A DNA stretch of 64,000 nt from Haladaptatus sp. R4 (GCF_001625445.1 NZ_LWHG01000028.1:434001-498000), one strand, 5' to 3'. Shown: positions 42,120-51,556, counted from the first letter of the stretch. Notes: generated from the sequence alone by a model not told the origin. Numbers and translations are program-made.

Positions 42120-42292
42120 GAATCCGGATAGAACGGGTGCTCGGATAAGCGTTCCTTCAGGGCAGGCACGGTAGGTGTGGATTTCGACCGCGACGAATCG
42201 CCGGAAATCGAAGTTACGTTCCCGAAAACAGCCGTTACACGCGTGGACGGTCGGGGAGGTTTATCCACGTTCTGGCCGACGAACGATCCGGA

Positions 42293-43483
42293 ATGAGGGA
42301 CACGACACGTACACTCGGAGTCACGCTCGTCGCAGCGCTACTCGCCGTCGGTGCCGGGTTCGCCGGTATCGGGGCGATGGCCAGCGGCGGCGGTACGACG
42401 ACGAGTCAAACGACGATGGGGAATGGAACGACGTACGCAACGACAACCAATACGACGACCGCGATGGGCGGAACGACCACGGCGGCAGCGACGTCCACGA
42501 CGGCCAACGAGACGATGACGACTGCCGCGAACCGGACCACGAGTCGGACGACGTCGAACGGAACGACCGCCACGAATCGAACGACGACGTCGAACGGAAC
42601 GGGGAACGCACAGGTTCGTGTCGCGCACATGTCGCCGGACGCGCCGCCGGTCGATGTCCTCGTGGACAACGAGACGGCCGTCTCCAACCTGTCCTACGGG
42701 AACGTGACCGACTACACGAGTCTCCCGGCGGGCGAGCACAACGTGACGATCACCGCCGCGGGCGACCCGAGCACCGTCGTCTCATCGAACAACGTGACGT
42801 TCGACGCGGGCACGAACTACACCGTCGCGGCGACCGGATTGCTCTCGGGAAGCGGTGATAACGCGTTCGAGTCGGTGGTGTACGAGGACAACTTCACCGC
42901 GCCCGGACAGGGGAACGCCTCCGTCCGTCTCGTCCACGAAGCCATCGGAGCGGGACCGGTGGACGTGACTGTCAAGGGGACCAACACCACGTTGTTCGAC
43001 GACGTGTCGTTCCGCAACGCGACGGCGTACAAGGAAGTTCCGGCAGGTGACTACACGCTTGAGGTCCGTCGCGCGACCGCGAACGACGACGGAACGGTGC
43101 TCAAGACGTTCGACGTCACGCTGAACGAGAGCACCGCCTACTCCGCGTTCGCGGCGGGATACGTCGACCACGATCTCGTCCCGCAGGGGACGCCGGACAG
43201 GCCGTTCGACCTCATCCTCGTTACCGACTTCACGGCAGCAGGGAACGTGACGACCACGCCGCCGACGGCTACAGCGACGACGACCGCAACGACCTCGACG
43301 ACCGCAACGGCCACATCCACGACGCCACGAACGACGAGTTCGATGGGCACGATGACGACCACGTCGACGAACGCGACGACTGAAACACCAGCAACGAACG
43401 CGACGGCCACCTCGACGCAAGCGACGACGATGACGGAGAACACGACCACCTCGTCCACTACAACTACCACGACCAGCAAGTAG
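42293..43483 (+). CDS. DUF4397 surface protein with Thr-rich tails
   Basis: A 396-residue exported protein. An N-terminal hydrophobic segment (GVTLVAALLAVGAGFAGIGA) acts as a signal. Thr-rich linkers (about 34-105 and 325-395) carry many N-x-T/S sequons and are probably glycosylated. Between them are two DUF4397 repeats: AQVRVAHMSPDAPPVDVLVD, with VTDYTSLPAGEHNVTI, and VRLVHEAIGAGPVDVTVKGT, with KEVPAGDYTLEVRRAT. DUF4397 folds are cell-surface beta domains in bacteria and haloarchaea. No C-terminal sorting helix is seen, so the protein may be loosely wall-bound or secreted. Intact. Confidence 0.87.
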   Translation: MRDTTRTLGVTLVAALLAVGAGFAGIGAMASGGGTTTSQTTMGNGTTYATTTNTTTAMGGTTTAAATSTTANETMTTAANRTTSRTTSNGTTATNRTTTSNGTGNAQVRVAHMSPDAPPVDVLVDNETAVSNLSYGNVTDYTSLPAGEHNVTITAAGDPSTVVSSNNVTFDAGTNYTVAATGLLSGSGDNAFESVVYEDNFTAPGQGNASVRLVHEAIGAGPVDVTVKGTNTTLFDDVSFRNATAYKEVPAGDYTLEVRRATANDDGTVLKTFDVTLNESTAYSAFAAGYVDHDLVPQGTPDRPFDLILVTDFTAAGNVTTTPPTATATTTATTSTTATATSTTPRTTSSMGTMTTTSTNATTETPATNATATSTQATTMTENTTTSSTTTTTTSK

Positions 43484-43562
43484 ACCACCCGCCGTTTTTT
43501 TGAATTCGTGAGCGTCAGACTCGTGGATAATAATAAGTGTGTTGAGTAATACTAGTTGACAA

Positions 43563-44012
43563 ATGAACGGACGTCGAGCGATCGAATACGGCCCGTACGC
43601 TGTCGCGGCGGGTATCGCATTGACTGCCGCTCTCGTAACCGGGGTGTTCGACTTCGTTCCCGGTTTGGGGTGGTTCTTGCGAGCAGTCGCGTCGATTCTC
43701 CCGGTTCGTGGACCGAACTTGTCGCTGTTGTTCGTCGGGCTTCCGCTACTACTCGCGCTTTCGCTCGTCCTTCGAGCCGCGTGCGTCACCGCGCCCGTCA
43801 ATGTGATGCTCGCGGTTGCCGCCGTCCCCTGTTTGCTCGTCTGCCTGTGGGCGTTGTATTCGGCCGTTTTCACCAGTTCTGGCGTCTATTTCGGAGGTCT
43901 CTTCGCCATGGTTGCGGAGACGTTGTTGGCCATCGCCGTCCTCGTCGACGGACTCCTCTCACGGGTCGGTGCGTTAGCCTCGGTTCGTCGGCGAACCCGG
44001 TTCCCCGACTGA
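43563..44012 (+). CDS. four-helix membrane protein of unknown function
   Basis: A 149-residue integral membrane protein starting MNGRRAIEYGPYAVAAGIAL. Four hydrophobic helices are visible (AVAAGIALTAALVTGVFDFV, LSLLFVGLPLLLALSLVLRA, VMLAVAAVPCLLVCLWALY, YFGGLFAMVAETLLAIAVLV), followed by a short basic C-terminus. AATAATAAGTG about 30 bases upstream is a likely TATA box. The GC content is a little lower than its neighbours. No family recognised; no transport motif or conserved charged residue inside the helices is seen. Confidence 0.7.
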   Translation: MNGRRAIEYGPYAVAAGIALTAALVTGVFDFVPGLGWFLRAVASILPVRGPNLSLLFVGLPLLLALSLVLRAACVTAPVNVMLAVAAVPCLLVCLWALYSAVFTSSGVYFGGLFAMVAETLLAIAVLVDGLLSRVGALASVRRRTRFPD

Positions 44013-44066
44013 GTCACCGGTTCCGTGCCCCTCACTCCTATCGCGGCGCTCGACCGAAACCACGCC

Positions 44067-44546
44067 TCAGTCGATTCGTTCGACGAGTCTCTGGAGTTGT
44101 TCGATACGCTCCTCGCGGGCGGTGTCACGAAGCGCCTGCTGGTTTTCGTCGGGACATTCGAGTTCGGGAACGGGCGTCGGCTTGCCGTCGTCGTCCAGCG
44201 CGACGAAGGTGAAATACGACGTCGTCGTCTCGCGGTTGATTCCCTTGCGCGGGTCCTCCGCGTGCACGTCCACCTTCACGTCGATGCTCGTCCGGCCGGT
44301 GTCGAAGACGAACGCCTCCACGACGGCGACCTCGCCGCGGTCGATGGGCGAGATGAAATCCACGTGGTCCATCGACGCCGTGACACATTGGTTCCCGCAG
44401 AATCGCATCGCCGAGATCGCGCCACAGATGTCCATCCAGTGGAGCACCGCTCCCCCGAGTGCCCGGTCGAGGTTGTTGGTATCGTTCGGCAGGAGCAGTT
44501 CGGTCATCTCGGTGTACGAATCCATCAACGTCGCCGTGTCTGCCAT
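44067..44546 (-). CDS. acyl-CoA thioesterase, hot-dog fold (BACH/YciA type)
   Basis: A 159-residue acyl-CoA thioesterase of the cytosolic hot-dog type. It has TEMTELLLPNDTNNLDRALG, the characteristic N-terminus with the catalytic Asn-Asp region, GGAVLHWMDICGAISAMRFC, MDHVDFISPIDRGEVAVVEA and YFTFVALDDDGKPTPVPELE. These enzymes hydrolyse medium or long acyl-CoAs; the chain length is unknown. It is convergent with the four-helix membrane protein gene and divergent from the Bat-like regulator, with about 83 bp between starts. Intact. Confidence 0.9.
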   Translation of the reverse strand: MADTATLMDSYTEMTELLLPNDTNNLDRALGGAVLHWMDICGAISAMRFCGNQCVTASMDHVDFISPIDRGEVAVVEAFVFDTGRTSIDVKVDVHAEDPRKGINRETTTSYFTFVALDDDGKPTPVPELECPDENQQALRDTAREERIEQLQRLVERID

Positions 44547-44629
44547 ACGTCCACTTCTCGGGCGTCGTACTTAGTTCGTCCCAGTTTTGCGCGCCAGAGT
44601 TATGCGCGTCGCCGACCGCTAGTACCCCA

Positions 44630-46240
44630 ATGAGTCGGGAGCGGACGAAGCCGGAATCGAAACTATTGGCGACCGAGAAAGTCGTGTCAGCGATCGGCGA
44701 TGGGATCTATCAACTCGACCCCGACGGCCGCTTCGTCGCGGTCAACGACGCAGTCACCGAAACGACCGGTTACGACCGCGAGGAACTGCTCGGCGAACAC
44801 GTTTCGCTTCTCGTGGACGGTGCCGACGTGCGACGCCTCGAAGACGAAATCGCGGATCTGCTGTCGAGCGACCCGGACGGGGTTCGAACGACCGAGTTGT
44901 TGCTTCAGGGAGCGACCGGGGAGGAAGTCCAGTGTGAGATCCGTTTTTCGGTGGTGCTGTCCGACGGGGAGTTCCTCGGCACGGTCGGCGTCACCCGCGA
45001 CACCTCGTGGAAAAAGCGACGGGACGCCGCGCTGAAGGCACAGCGCGACGAACTGACACAACTCCGCCACATCAACGCCGTCGTTCGAAGCATCGACCGC
45101 GCCGTCGTCCGCGCGGACACGGTCGAAGGGATCGAACAAGCCGTGTGTGACCGCATCGCGGCCGCCGAACCGTATCGGTTTGCGCTCATCTCCCGTTTCG
45201 ACCCCGAACTCGAAACCCTCACGCCCGAGGTATGGGCAGGTATCGGGGAGGAATACGCCGAGAACCTGCGAGAGGCCGACTTCATCGATTCCGACGGTGA
45301 AGCCGTGGAAGCGACCAGAACGCGCTCGGTGCAGGTCGTACGAGACGCCACGACGGAAGTGCACGACTGGAAGGGTCCCGTTTCGGACACCGGTCGTTGG
45401 TCGATGGCGTTCGTTCCGCTGGTCCACGACCGGACCGTTTACGGCGTCCTCGGCGTGTACTCCGACCGCCCGTTCGCGTTCGAGGGGCCGGAGCGTGACG
45501 TGTTGGACGAACTCGGCGAGATGGTCGGCTACGCGCTCTCGGCGGTCAAAACCCGATTGGCGCTCGTTGGTGACCGAACCATCGAACTGACGTTCCAGTT
45601 CTCCGACGACGAGTACCTCTTCACCGTTATTTCGGAGGAGTTGGACTGCGTCGCTCGGTTCGAGGACGCGATACTGCATCCCGACGGAGCCATGCTGTTG
45701 TACGTCTCGATAGAGGGTGCCGATCCCGAGCACGTCCTCGACTTCTGTCGGGAGTTCGGCGTCACGCATCTTCGAGGGATCAGCGAGCGGGAGGACGAAT
45801 GCCTGCTGGAGATACGCTACGACGAGCCGATGGCATTTTCGGTGCTGACGAACCACGGCGGTATCATCCGGTCGGCAACTGCGGAGGACGGGGTCGCACG
45901 CGTTACCGTCGACATGCCGGAGACGGGCAACGTCCGCGAAGTCGTCAAAGCCATGACTGGTGTGTTCGAGAATTCCGAACTCATCTCCCGACAGACGATC
46001 GAACAACCGACGGAAACGCGCGCCCGGTTCCGCGACACGCTCGAAGACCGACTCACCGAGCGTCAACGAACGGTTCTCACGACGGCGTATCGAGCCGGAT
46101 ACTACGACTGGCCACGCGGGAGCACCGGAGAGGAACTCGCAGAATCGCTCGACATCGCTCCGCCCACCTTGCACAAACACCTCAGACTCGCCGAGCGAAA
46201 GGTGCTATCGGGAATCTTCGACGAGCGGGATCGGGACTAA
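44630..46240 (+). CDS. PAS-GAF-HTH (Bat-type) transcriptional regulator
   Basis: A 536-residue bacterio-opsin-activator-like regulator. Residues 10-135 form a PAS domain (AIGDGIYQLDPDGRFVAVND, ETTGYDREELLGEHVSLLVD), about 150-310 a GAF domain (ALISRFDPELETLTPEVWAG and MAFVPLVHDRTVYGVLGVYS), about 315-465 the Bat region, and the end is an HTH_10 DNA-binding domain (TERQRTVLTTAYRAGYYDWP, ELAESLDIAPPTLHKHLRLA). Such proteins sense light, redox or small ligands and activate transcription. The target is unknown; no opsin gene is in the window. The ATG at 44630 gives the normal PAS start. Intact. Confidence 0.9.
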   Translation: MSRERTKPESKLLATEKVVSAIGDGIYQLDPDGRFVAVNDAVTETTGYDREELLGEHVSLLVDGADVRRLEDEIADLLSSDPDGVRTTELLLQGATGEEVQCEIRFSVVLSDGEFLGTVGVTRDTSWKKRRDAALKAQRDELTQLRHINAVVRSIDRAVVRADTVEGIEQAVCDRIAAAEPYRFALISRFDPELETLTPEVWAGIGEEYAENLREADFIDSDGEAVEATRTRSVQVVRDATTEVHDWKGPVSDTGRWSMAFVPLVHDRTVYGVLGVYSDRPFAFEGPERDVLDELGEMVGYALSAVKTRLALVGDRTIELTFQFSDDEYLFTVISEELDCVARFEDAILHPDGAMLLYVSIEGADPEHVLDFCREFGVTHLRGISEREDECLLEIRYDEPMAFSVLTNHGGIIRSATAEDGVARVTVDMPETGNVREVVKAMTGVFENSELISRQTIEQPTETRARFRDTLEDRLTERQRTVLTTAYRAGYYDWPRGSTGEELAESLDIAPPTLHKHLRLAERKVLSGIFDERDRD

Positions 46241-46286
46241 TCGTTTAGCCTTCCTACTCAATGCCGTTCGGTGGTTGGTCTCTGGT

Positions 46287-46631
46287 ATGACAATCGATAC
46301 TCTGCCGAGGAAAAACGACGGTGTACGATTGGACGAGACGTCCCCATCCTCTCTCGACACGCTCTTCAAGGTGTTCTCGGAACCGACTCGGCGCGAAGCG
46401 GTCGTTCTCCTGCGACGTGAAGACGACCCCCTCTCCGTGATGGACCTCGTCGACCGTCTCGACGGCGATGCCGACCGCATACGGATCGCGCTCGTCCACG
46501 TTCATCTCCCGTTGTTGGATCGTGTCGGAATCGTCGACTGGGACCAAGCGAGGGAGTCGGTCGAATTCGTGGACTTCCCCGACGAGTACGACGAACTGTT
46601 GAACGTCGTCGAGCGAGATGTCCAACAGTAA
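46287..46631 (+). CDS. DUF7344 winged-helix protein
   Basis: A 114-residue ArsR-like winged-helix protein. It has SLDTLFKVFSEPTRREAVVL, the DUF7344 pattern, then EDDPLSVMDLVDRLDGDADR and IALVHVHLPLLDRVGIVDWD with the wing SVEFVDFPDEY. DUF7344 genes are abundant in haloarchaea and often lie beside HalOD1 genes, as here. They are thought to be regulators; no ligand or target is known. The ATG at 46287 follows the Bat-like gene by 46 bp, so cotranscription is possible. Intact. Confidence 0.86.
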   Translation: MTIDTLPRKNDGVRLDETSPSSLDTLFKVFSEPTRREAVVLLRREDDPLSVMDLVDRLDGDADRIRIALVHVHLPLLDRVGIVDWDQARESVEFVDFPDEYDELLNVVERDVQQ

Positions 46632-46683
46632 TCACCTACTATCGAACCCCTCTTAAAAACTCAACTATTGAACGCATAATCGC

Positions 46684-47010
46684 ATGCGAGTCGATATAAT
46701 ATGTTCACGAGTGAATCAATCCGTGTTGAAAGGAACATCCGAACCGGTCGCGTCGGCCCAGTACTCGTGGGGTAGCGACATGACGCTCGTCCAGACTATC
46801 GTCGAGACGATGTCGTCGGCGAGCGGTCGATCACCTGAAGAGCTACCGCCGCTTCATCACGTCGTCGATGTCGACGCCCTCGAATCCGTCTTCGGTCCCC
46901 GTGGTAACGGCCAGCACCGGTCCGTTACAGGCGAAATCTCGTTCATGTACGAGGAGTACGAAGTCGTGGTCGAGAGCCAGGGCCGCGTCCTCGTCCACGT
47001 CGCCGATTAG
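46684..47010 (+). CDS. HalOD1 output-domain protein
   Basis: A 108-residue protein with the HalOD1 output domain found at the end of haloarchaeal signalling proteins or alone: LVQTIVETMSSASGRSPEEL, PPLHHVVDVDALESVFGPRG and GEISFMYEEYEVVVESQGRV. It starts MRVDIICSRVNQSVLKG; TCTTAAAAAC at 46651-46660 lies 24-33 bases upstream, so the mRNA is leaderless. It follows the DUF7344 gene by about 50 bp. Probably part of a regulatory pair; partner unknown. Intact. Confidence 0.85.
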   Translation: MRVDIICSRVNQSVLKGTSEPVASAQYSWGSDMTLVQTIVETMSSASGRSPEELPPLHHVVDVDALESVFGPRGNGQHRSVTGEISFMYEEYEVVVESQGRVLVHVAD

Positions 47011-47089
47011 TTCAATTCGCCGTCGAGATGCGTAGAAAAATTGCCTTATCATCGATACTGGTAAAAATAGCGAGAGAGTACGGAGAGTG

Positions 47090-48806
47090 ATGACCGACCA
47101 GCGCCCGCCGTCATCCGGAGGCGGCGAGGGAAACATACGAGTAGTCGGAACGGCCCACGTCTCTGAAAAAAGCGTCGAACGAGTCGAAGAAGCCATCGAG
47201 GAGGACCAACCGGAGATTGTCGCCGTCGAACTCGACGAAGGACGGTACCGGCAGATGCAGGGCGAGGTCGCGGAGGACCTCGACCCATCGGATTTACTCC
47301 ACGGAAACACCGTCTTTCAGTTTTTGGCGTACTGGATGCTATCTTACGTGCAGGCACGGATGGGTGAGGAGTTCGACATCCAACCCGGCGCGGACATGAA
47401 AGCCGCTATCGAGGCCGCGGAACGGCACGGTAGCGGCGTTGCACTCGTGGACCGCGACATTCAGATGACGATTCAGCGCTTCTGGGCGCGGATGAGCGTC
47501 CGCGAGAAGCTACGAATGGTGGGCAGTCTCGCCCTCGGGGTGACCGACCCGCTCACCATCGGCCTCGTCGGCGGTGCCGTCTTCGGCGTCTTCTTCGCCA
47601 TGATATTCGGCGTCTTCCTCTCGCCGCTTCTCGGGTTGAACGGGGCACTGACCTTCGGCGCGGGAACCGGCGCGTTCCAACTCGTCGGTGGCCTCGCGGG
47701 TGGCGCGTTCGCCGGACTGGTGCTCGGAAGTCTCGCGCTCTCCATGGGGATGACGCGACGTATCGACCTCGCGCTCGGCGGCGGACTGGTGCTCGGAATC
47801 GTCGTCGGTGCGGCGGCGGGCGTCGGCGCTATCAGCCTCGTCGGTGCGGGCACACTTGTCGGAATCGGCGCAGTCGTGCTCCGAATCCTGACGTCGCTCG
47901 TCGTCGGCGTCGGTATCGGCATGGTCCTCGGGATGCTCGGCGGATTCCTCCTCGGGAGCGCCCCCGTCGAAGAGGAGGAACTCGACGAGGAGTTCGACAT
48001 CGAGGACCTGACCGACGGTGACGTGATCACGGCGATGATGGAGGAGTTCCGCCGGTTTTCACCCGGCGCGCGGAAGCCCTCATCGACGAGCGTGACGCGT
48101 TCATCGCACACAAACTCGTCGCGCTCCGGGAGGCGGGCCACGACGTCATCGCCGTCGTCGCGCGGGTCACCGCGCCGGGATTCAGGGGTATCTGGACAAC
48201 CCGAGTACGCTCCCGCCGATGGAGTCGCTGGTCGGTACCGAGAAAGGCAATCGATTCTCGCTGTTCAAACTGCTCGGCTACTTCATTACCGTCGCGTTCT
48301 TCGCCTTCTTCATCCTGCTGGCGATGGCGGGCGTGCGACACACGTTCCTCATCGAGGTGTTCGCGGCGTGGTTCCTGTTCAACGGCATCTTCGCCTTCGG
48401 ACTGGCGAAACTCGCCGGTGCACACTGGGTCAGCGCGCTCGTCGGCGGCGCAATCGCGTGGCTGACCAGCATCAACCCGCTGCTCGCGCCCGGTTGGTTC
48501 TCGGGCTACATGGAGCTGAAATACACGCAAGTCAACATCGCCGACATCGCCACACTCAACGAGATCATGAGCGACGAGGAGTTGCCCCTCGGGGACATCA
48601 TGAACCAGATGCTTGAGGTACCGCTGTTCCGACTCATCGCCATCGTGGCGATGACGAACATCGGGAGCATGGTTGCGACGTTCCTCTTCCCGTTCGTCGT
48701 CCTGCCGTTCCTCGGCCCGCAGGTCGGCGGCGTCGCCGAAATCACGCGGCTGATGGTCGAGGGCGCGCACAACAGCGCCGACATCATCTGGGGTGTGCTG
48801 TCGTGA
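47090..48806 (+). CDS. TraB family membrane protein (two frameshifts)
   Basis: A TraB-domain protein with a long C-terminal membrane region. The N-terminal part has IRVVGTAHVSEKSVERVEEA, VAVELDEGRYRQM and GVALVDRDIQMTIQRFWARM, matching TraB (related to TIKI-type metalloproteases). From about 145 on there are Gly-rich helices (GLVGGAVFGVFFAMIFGVFL and others). One G is missing near 48070 and another near 48160; restoring both gives FSPGGAEALIDERDAFIAHK, VIAVVGAGHRAGIQGYLDNP and the continuous membrane C-terminus to 48806. The stop overlaps the GTG of the next gene. Corrected length is about 573 residues. Confidence 0.85.
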
Positions 48807-49447
48807 GCGGCGGCGTGAATAGTACCGGCGGAGGCGTTCGGTTCAGCACGATAGAAATCCGCGACCTGTTGGTCGCGTGGGTCGCGCTCGGCGTCGCGTT
48901 CACGCTGTTTCTCGACCCCGAATTCGGGCAGTCGCTACTCCGTCCCGGCGTGTCCTTTTCGACGTCGGTGTTCGTGAAGGCGTTCGGCGTCTCGCTGCTC
49001 ACGGCGGGAGTCGGCTTCCTGCTCCACGAGTTGGCGCACAAGGTGGTGGCGATTCGATTCGGTCAGTTGGCCGAGTTCCGCGCCGATTACCGAATGCTGG
49101 CGTTCGCCATCGTCGGCGCGCTCGCGGGCTTCCTGTTCGCCGCACCCGGCGCGGTGTACCACACCGGCGGGGTCACGGAGCGCGAAAACGGCCTCATCGC
49201 GCTGGCCGGACCGATGACGAACATCGTCCTCGGCGTGTGCTTCTTCCCGCTCATCTTCGTCGGGCCGGACATCGTCACACGCATCGGCTACCGCGGCGCA
49301 CAGATCAACTTCATCCTCGCAGGGTTCAACATGCTCCCGTGGGGGCCGCTCGACGGAAAGTCGGTGCAACGCTGGAGCACGACGGTTTTCGTCGCGGCGC
49401 TGATTCCGAGCGTGTTGCTGGCGCTGTTCGGACTCTTCGTGATGTGA
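48803..49447 (+). CDS. M50-like zinc metalloprotease membrane protein
   Basis: A 214-residue intramembrane metalloprotease-like protein of the site-2 protease type. The zinc motif HELAHK (HExxH) is at about 75-80, and the C-terminal NMLPWGPLDGKSV supplies the NPxPxxPLDG-like second motif with a metal-binding Asp. Five or so helices surround these. It begins at a GTG overlapping the TraB stop (GTGA), which implies translational coupling. TraB-related proteins and M50 proteases together suggest a membrane proteolysis or quality-control unit; inference only. Followed by a repeat-rich gap. Confidence 0.87.
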   Translation: MSGGVNSTGGGVRFSTIEIRDLLVAWVALGVAFTLFLDPEFGQSLLRPGVSFSTSVFVKAFGVSLLTAGVGFLLHELAHKVVAIRFGQLAEFRADYRMLAFAIVGALAGFLFAAPGAVYHTGGVTERENGLIALAGPMTNIVLGVCFFPLIFVGPDIVTRIGYRGAQINFILAGFNMLPWGPLDGKSVQRWSTTVFVAALIPSVLLALFGLFVM

Positions 49448-49499
49448 CGCGGTTCGTTATGACGGGATGGATTTGGTGGGTTTGCAGTTAGCAAGAATG

Positions 49500-49905
49500 C
49501 GACCTCGAAAACCCCCGCCCACTCACGACGACGTGACTATTCTGGTTTTGCGACCGCAGCGACGACGAAGAAGGCCCAGAAAGCCCCCGCCCGCTCGCTA
49601 CGACGAGACGTGTTTGATGGGTTTGTGATTTCCGCAACGGCGAACATGACCTCGAAAGCCCTCGCCCGTTCGGTCACTCGTCCCTCGCGCGGGCGCACTG
49701 GGGTGCGCCTTCACGCGCCGTGTGATCCACAAGCAACTATTCTGGCCGGGCTGTGTCGCCGCGAGCGAAGCGAGGGGCGGCTCGGGAGAGCAAAGCTCTC
49801 CCGGCGTGGAGAGGCCAGAATATCTCGTGGAGCGACCGCGACCAGACGGGGGGCTTTCGGGATCTGCTTCTCGGTAACTGCACTCACAAAACCATCAAAT
49901 ACATC
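49500..49905 (+). repeat. dispersed intergenic structured element, copy 2
   Basis: The gap 49448-49991 holds no convincing gene. It contains three imperfect copies, spaced about 73 bp apart, of CCTCGAAAGCCCCCGCCCGC-type sequence (about 49503, 49576, 49649). The block CTCGCGCGGGCGCACT (49684-49699) follows, then an 81-bp inverted structure with outer arms TTCTGGCC (49740-49747) and GGCCAGAA (49813-49820) around a perfect hairpin CGGGAGAGC-AAA-GCTCTCCCG (49783-49803), then the right block GGGCTTTCG...TCGGTAACTG (49851-49880). Left and right blocks match copy 1 at 26440-26895 in the same order and strand. Confidence 0.65.
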
Positions 49906-49991
49906 TCAAAGTGGCTAGCTTCATCGAAACCGTCCGTGTGAGCGAACCCGCGAACAGCAAACCTTTACTCACCCGGGACACGCGTTCCACC

Positions 49992-50966
49992 ATGAGCGAG
50001 GACGAGGAACTCACCTATTCTGACGCGGGGGTAGACATCGACGCGAGCGAGGCGGCGACGGCGGCCCTCGTCGGTGCGGTTTCGGACATCGACAACACGA
50101 CCGACTACGCTGGACTGCTCGACATCGGCGACCAGTATCTCGCGTTGGCGACCGACGGCGTCGGGACGAAACTGCTCGTCGCGGAGGCGCTGGGCGACTA
50201 CTCGACGGTCGGCATCGACTGCATCGCCATGAACGCGAACGACCTCGTGGCCAGCGGCGTCGAACCCGTCGCGTTCGTGGACTACCTCGCCGTGGACGAA
50301 CCCACGGAGGAGTTCTCCGAACAGGTCGGCAAAGGACTCGCGGCGGGTGCCGAAGAGGCGGGCGTGGCCCTCGTCGGCGGCGAAACCGCCGTCATGCCCG
50401 AGGTCATCTCCGGCCTCGACTTGGCGGGTGCCTGTGCCGGACTCGCGCCGAAGGACGCCATCTTTCCCGGCGAGGCCGAGGTCGGCGACGTCGTCGTCGG
50501 CTTCGAATCCGACGGCATCCACTCGAACGGCCTGACCTTGGCCCGCAAAGCCGCGACGAAGAATCACGACTACGACGACGAGTTCCCGGACGGCGAGGGC
50601 ACCGTCGGCGAACAGCTTCTCACTCCGACACGGCTGTACACCTACCTGCTTCCCGCGCTCCGCGAACGCGACGTGCACGCCGCCGCGCACGTCACCGGCG
50701 GCGGATGGACGAACCTCCTGCGGATGGGCGAACACGAGTACGAAATCACCGATCCGTTCCCGGTCCAACCGGTGTTCGACTTCGTCCAGGAGGAGGGCAA
50801 CGTCTCCGACGAGGAGATGCACCGGACGTTCAACATGGGCACCGGCTTCGTCGTCGCGCTTCCCGAAGACGACGCCGAATCGCTGGTCGAAGAGACGGAC
50901 GGTCGGATCATCGGTTCCGTCGAAGCGGGCGAGAGCGTCGAGATTCGTGGCCTGAGCCTGAACTGA
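49992..50966 (+). CDS. purM: PurM, phosphoribosylformylglycinamidine cyclo-ligase (AIR synthetase)
   Basis: PurM closes the imidazole ring in purine synthesis, making 5-aminoimidazole ribotide from FGAM with ATP. The 324-residue protein has DQYLALATDGVGTKLLVAEA, CIAMNANDLVASGVEPVAFV, the ATP site VGGETAVMPEVISGLDLAGA, FESDGIHSNGLTLARKA, and VTGGGWTNLLRMG. The C-terminus is VVALPEDDAESLVEETDGRI then VRGLSLN-type residues (EIRGLSLN). The ATG at 49992 gives the normal family N-terminus. A truncated second copy of its 3' half lies 590 bp downstream. Intact. Confidence 0.95.
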   Translation: MSEDEELTYSDAGVDIDASEAATAALVGAVSDIDNTTDYAGLLDIGDQYLALATDGVGTKLLVAEALGDYSTVGIDCIAMNANDLVASGVEPVAFVDYLAVDEPTEEFSEQVGKGLAAGAEEAGVALVGGETAVMPEVISGLDLAGACAGLAPKDAIFPGEAEVGDVVVGFESDGIHSNGLTLARKAATKNHDYDDEFPDGEGTVGEQLLTPTRLYTYLLPALRERDVHAAAHVTGGGWTNLLRMGEHEYEITDPFPVQPVFDFVQEEGNVSDEEMHRTFNMGTGFVVALPEDDAESLVEETDGRIIGSVEAGESVEIRGLSLN

Positions 50967-51135
50967 CGTCCGGAAGCGGTTCGTTCTGCGGGGATCCGGT
51001 CGGGTCGAACTTACAGGTGGAAGGACTCGAAACCAGCTGAATCGCTGCTAAGTCGTATCCTCACGGCGCGAAACTGCTACGTCTTCGAACGGGTATTACC
51101 AGAATATTTATTTAATTTGGGTGTGGGGTTTTGTC

Positions 51136-51552
51136 ATGCCCAACCTGTCCCGTCGCGCTCTGCTCGGTTCCGCCGGTACGTTCGCTATTTCGGGGTGTGT
51201 GATGGGTTCCGGGGTACAATCGTTCGATTCGGACCACACCATCTGGCTCGAAAACAGGTACGACGAGGAGCGGACGATTCACGTCTGGGTCGTCCGGAAG
51301 GCGGCCGACGAAACCGTTTTCTCGACCACTCGACAGGTCGGGCCGGGAGACACGGCCGCGCTGTACAACCTCGAACAGGCCGAGACGACGGACGTGGAGA
51401 CGTTCCGCGTCTGCGCCCAGATTCTCGATGCCAGTTCGAGCGACACGGGGTACAAACAGTGTACGACGGCCAAGACGAACGCGTGCTACGGGAACGTCGA
51501 TATACAGATACAGAAGGACGGGTCGGTCGGCATCACCTACGCCATCTGTTGA
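51136..51552 (+). CDS. small Tat lipoprotein, paralogue 1 of 3
   Basis: A 138-residue lipoprotein: signal NLSRRALLGSAGTFAISGC with twin Arg and lipobox, then a compact domain with HTIWLENRYDEERTIHVWVV, ALYNLEQAETTDVETFRVCA, NACYGNVDIQIQKDGSV and a terminal YAIC. The conserved cysteines (VCAQI, QCTTAK, ACYGN, terminal IC) suggest two disulfides in a small immunoglobulin-like or copper-protein-like beta fold. It closely resembles two genes at 52367 and 52849, so the three form a tandem family. Function unknown. The purM relic abuts its stop. Confidence 0.8.
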   Translation: MPNLSRRALLGSAGTFAISGCVMGSGVQSFDSDHTIWLENRYDEERTIHVWVVRKAADETVFSTTRQVGPGDTAALYNLEQAETTDVETFRVCAQILDASSSDTGYKQCTTAKTNACYGNVDIQIQKDGSVGITYAIC

Positions 51553-51556
51553 TTCC

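Noticed and set aside
49610-49918. Open frame through the second dispersed element
   Set aside because: It spans inverted repeats, has no motif or convincing start, and its composition follows the repeats.
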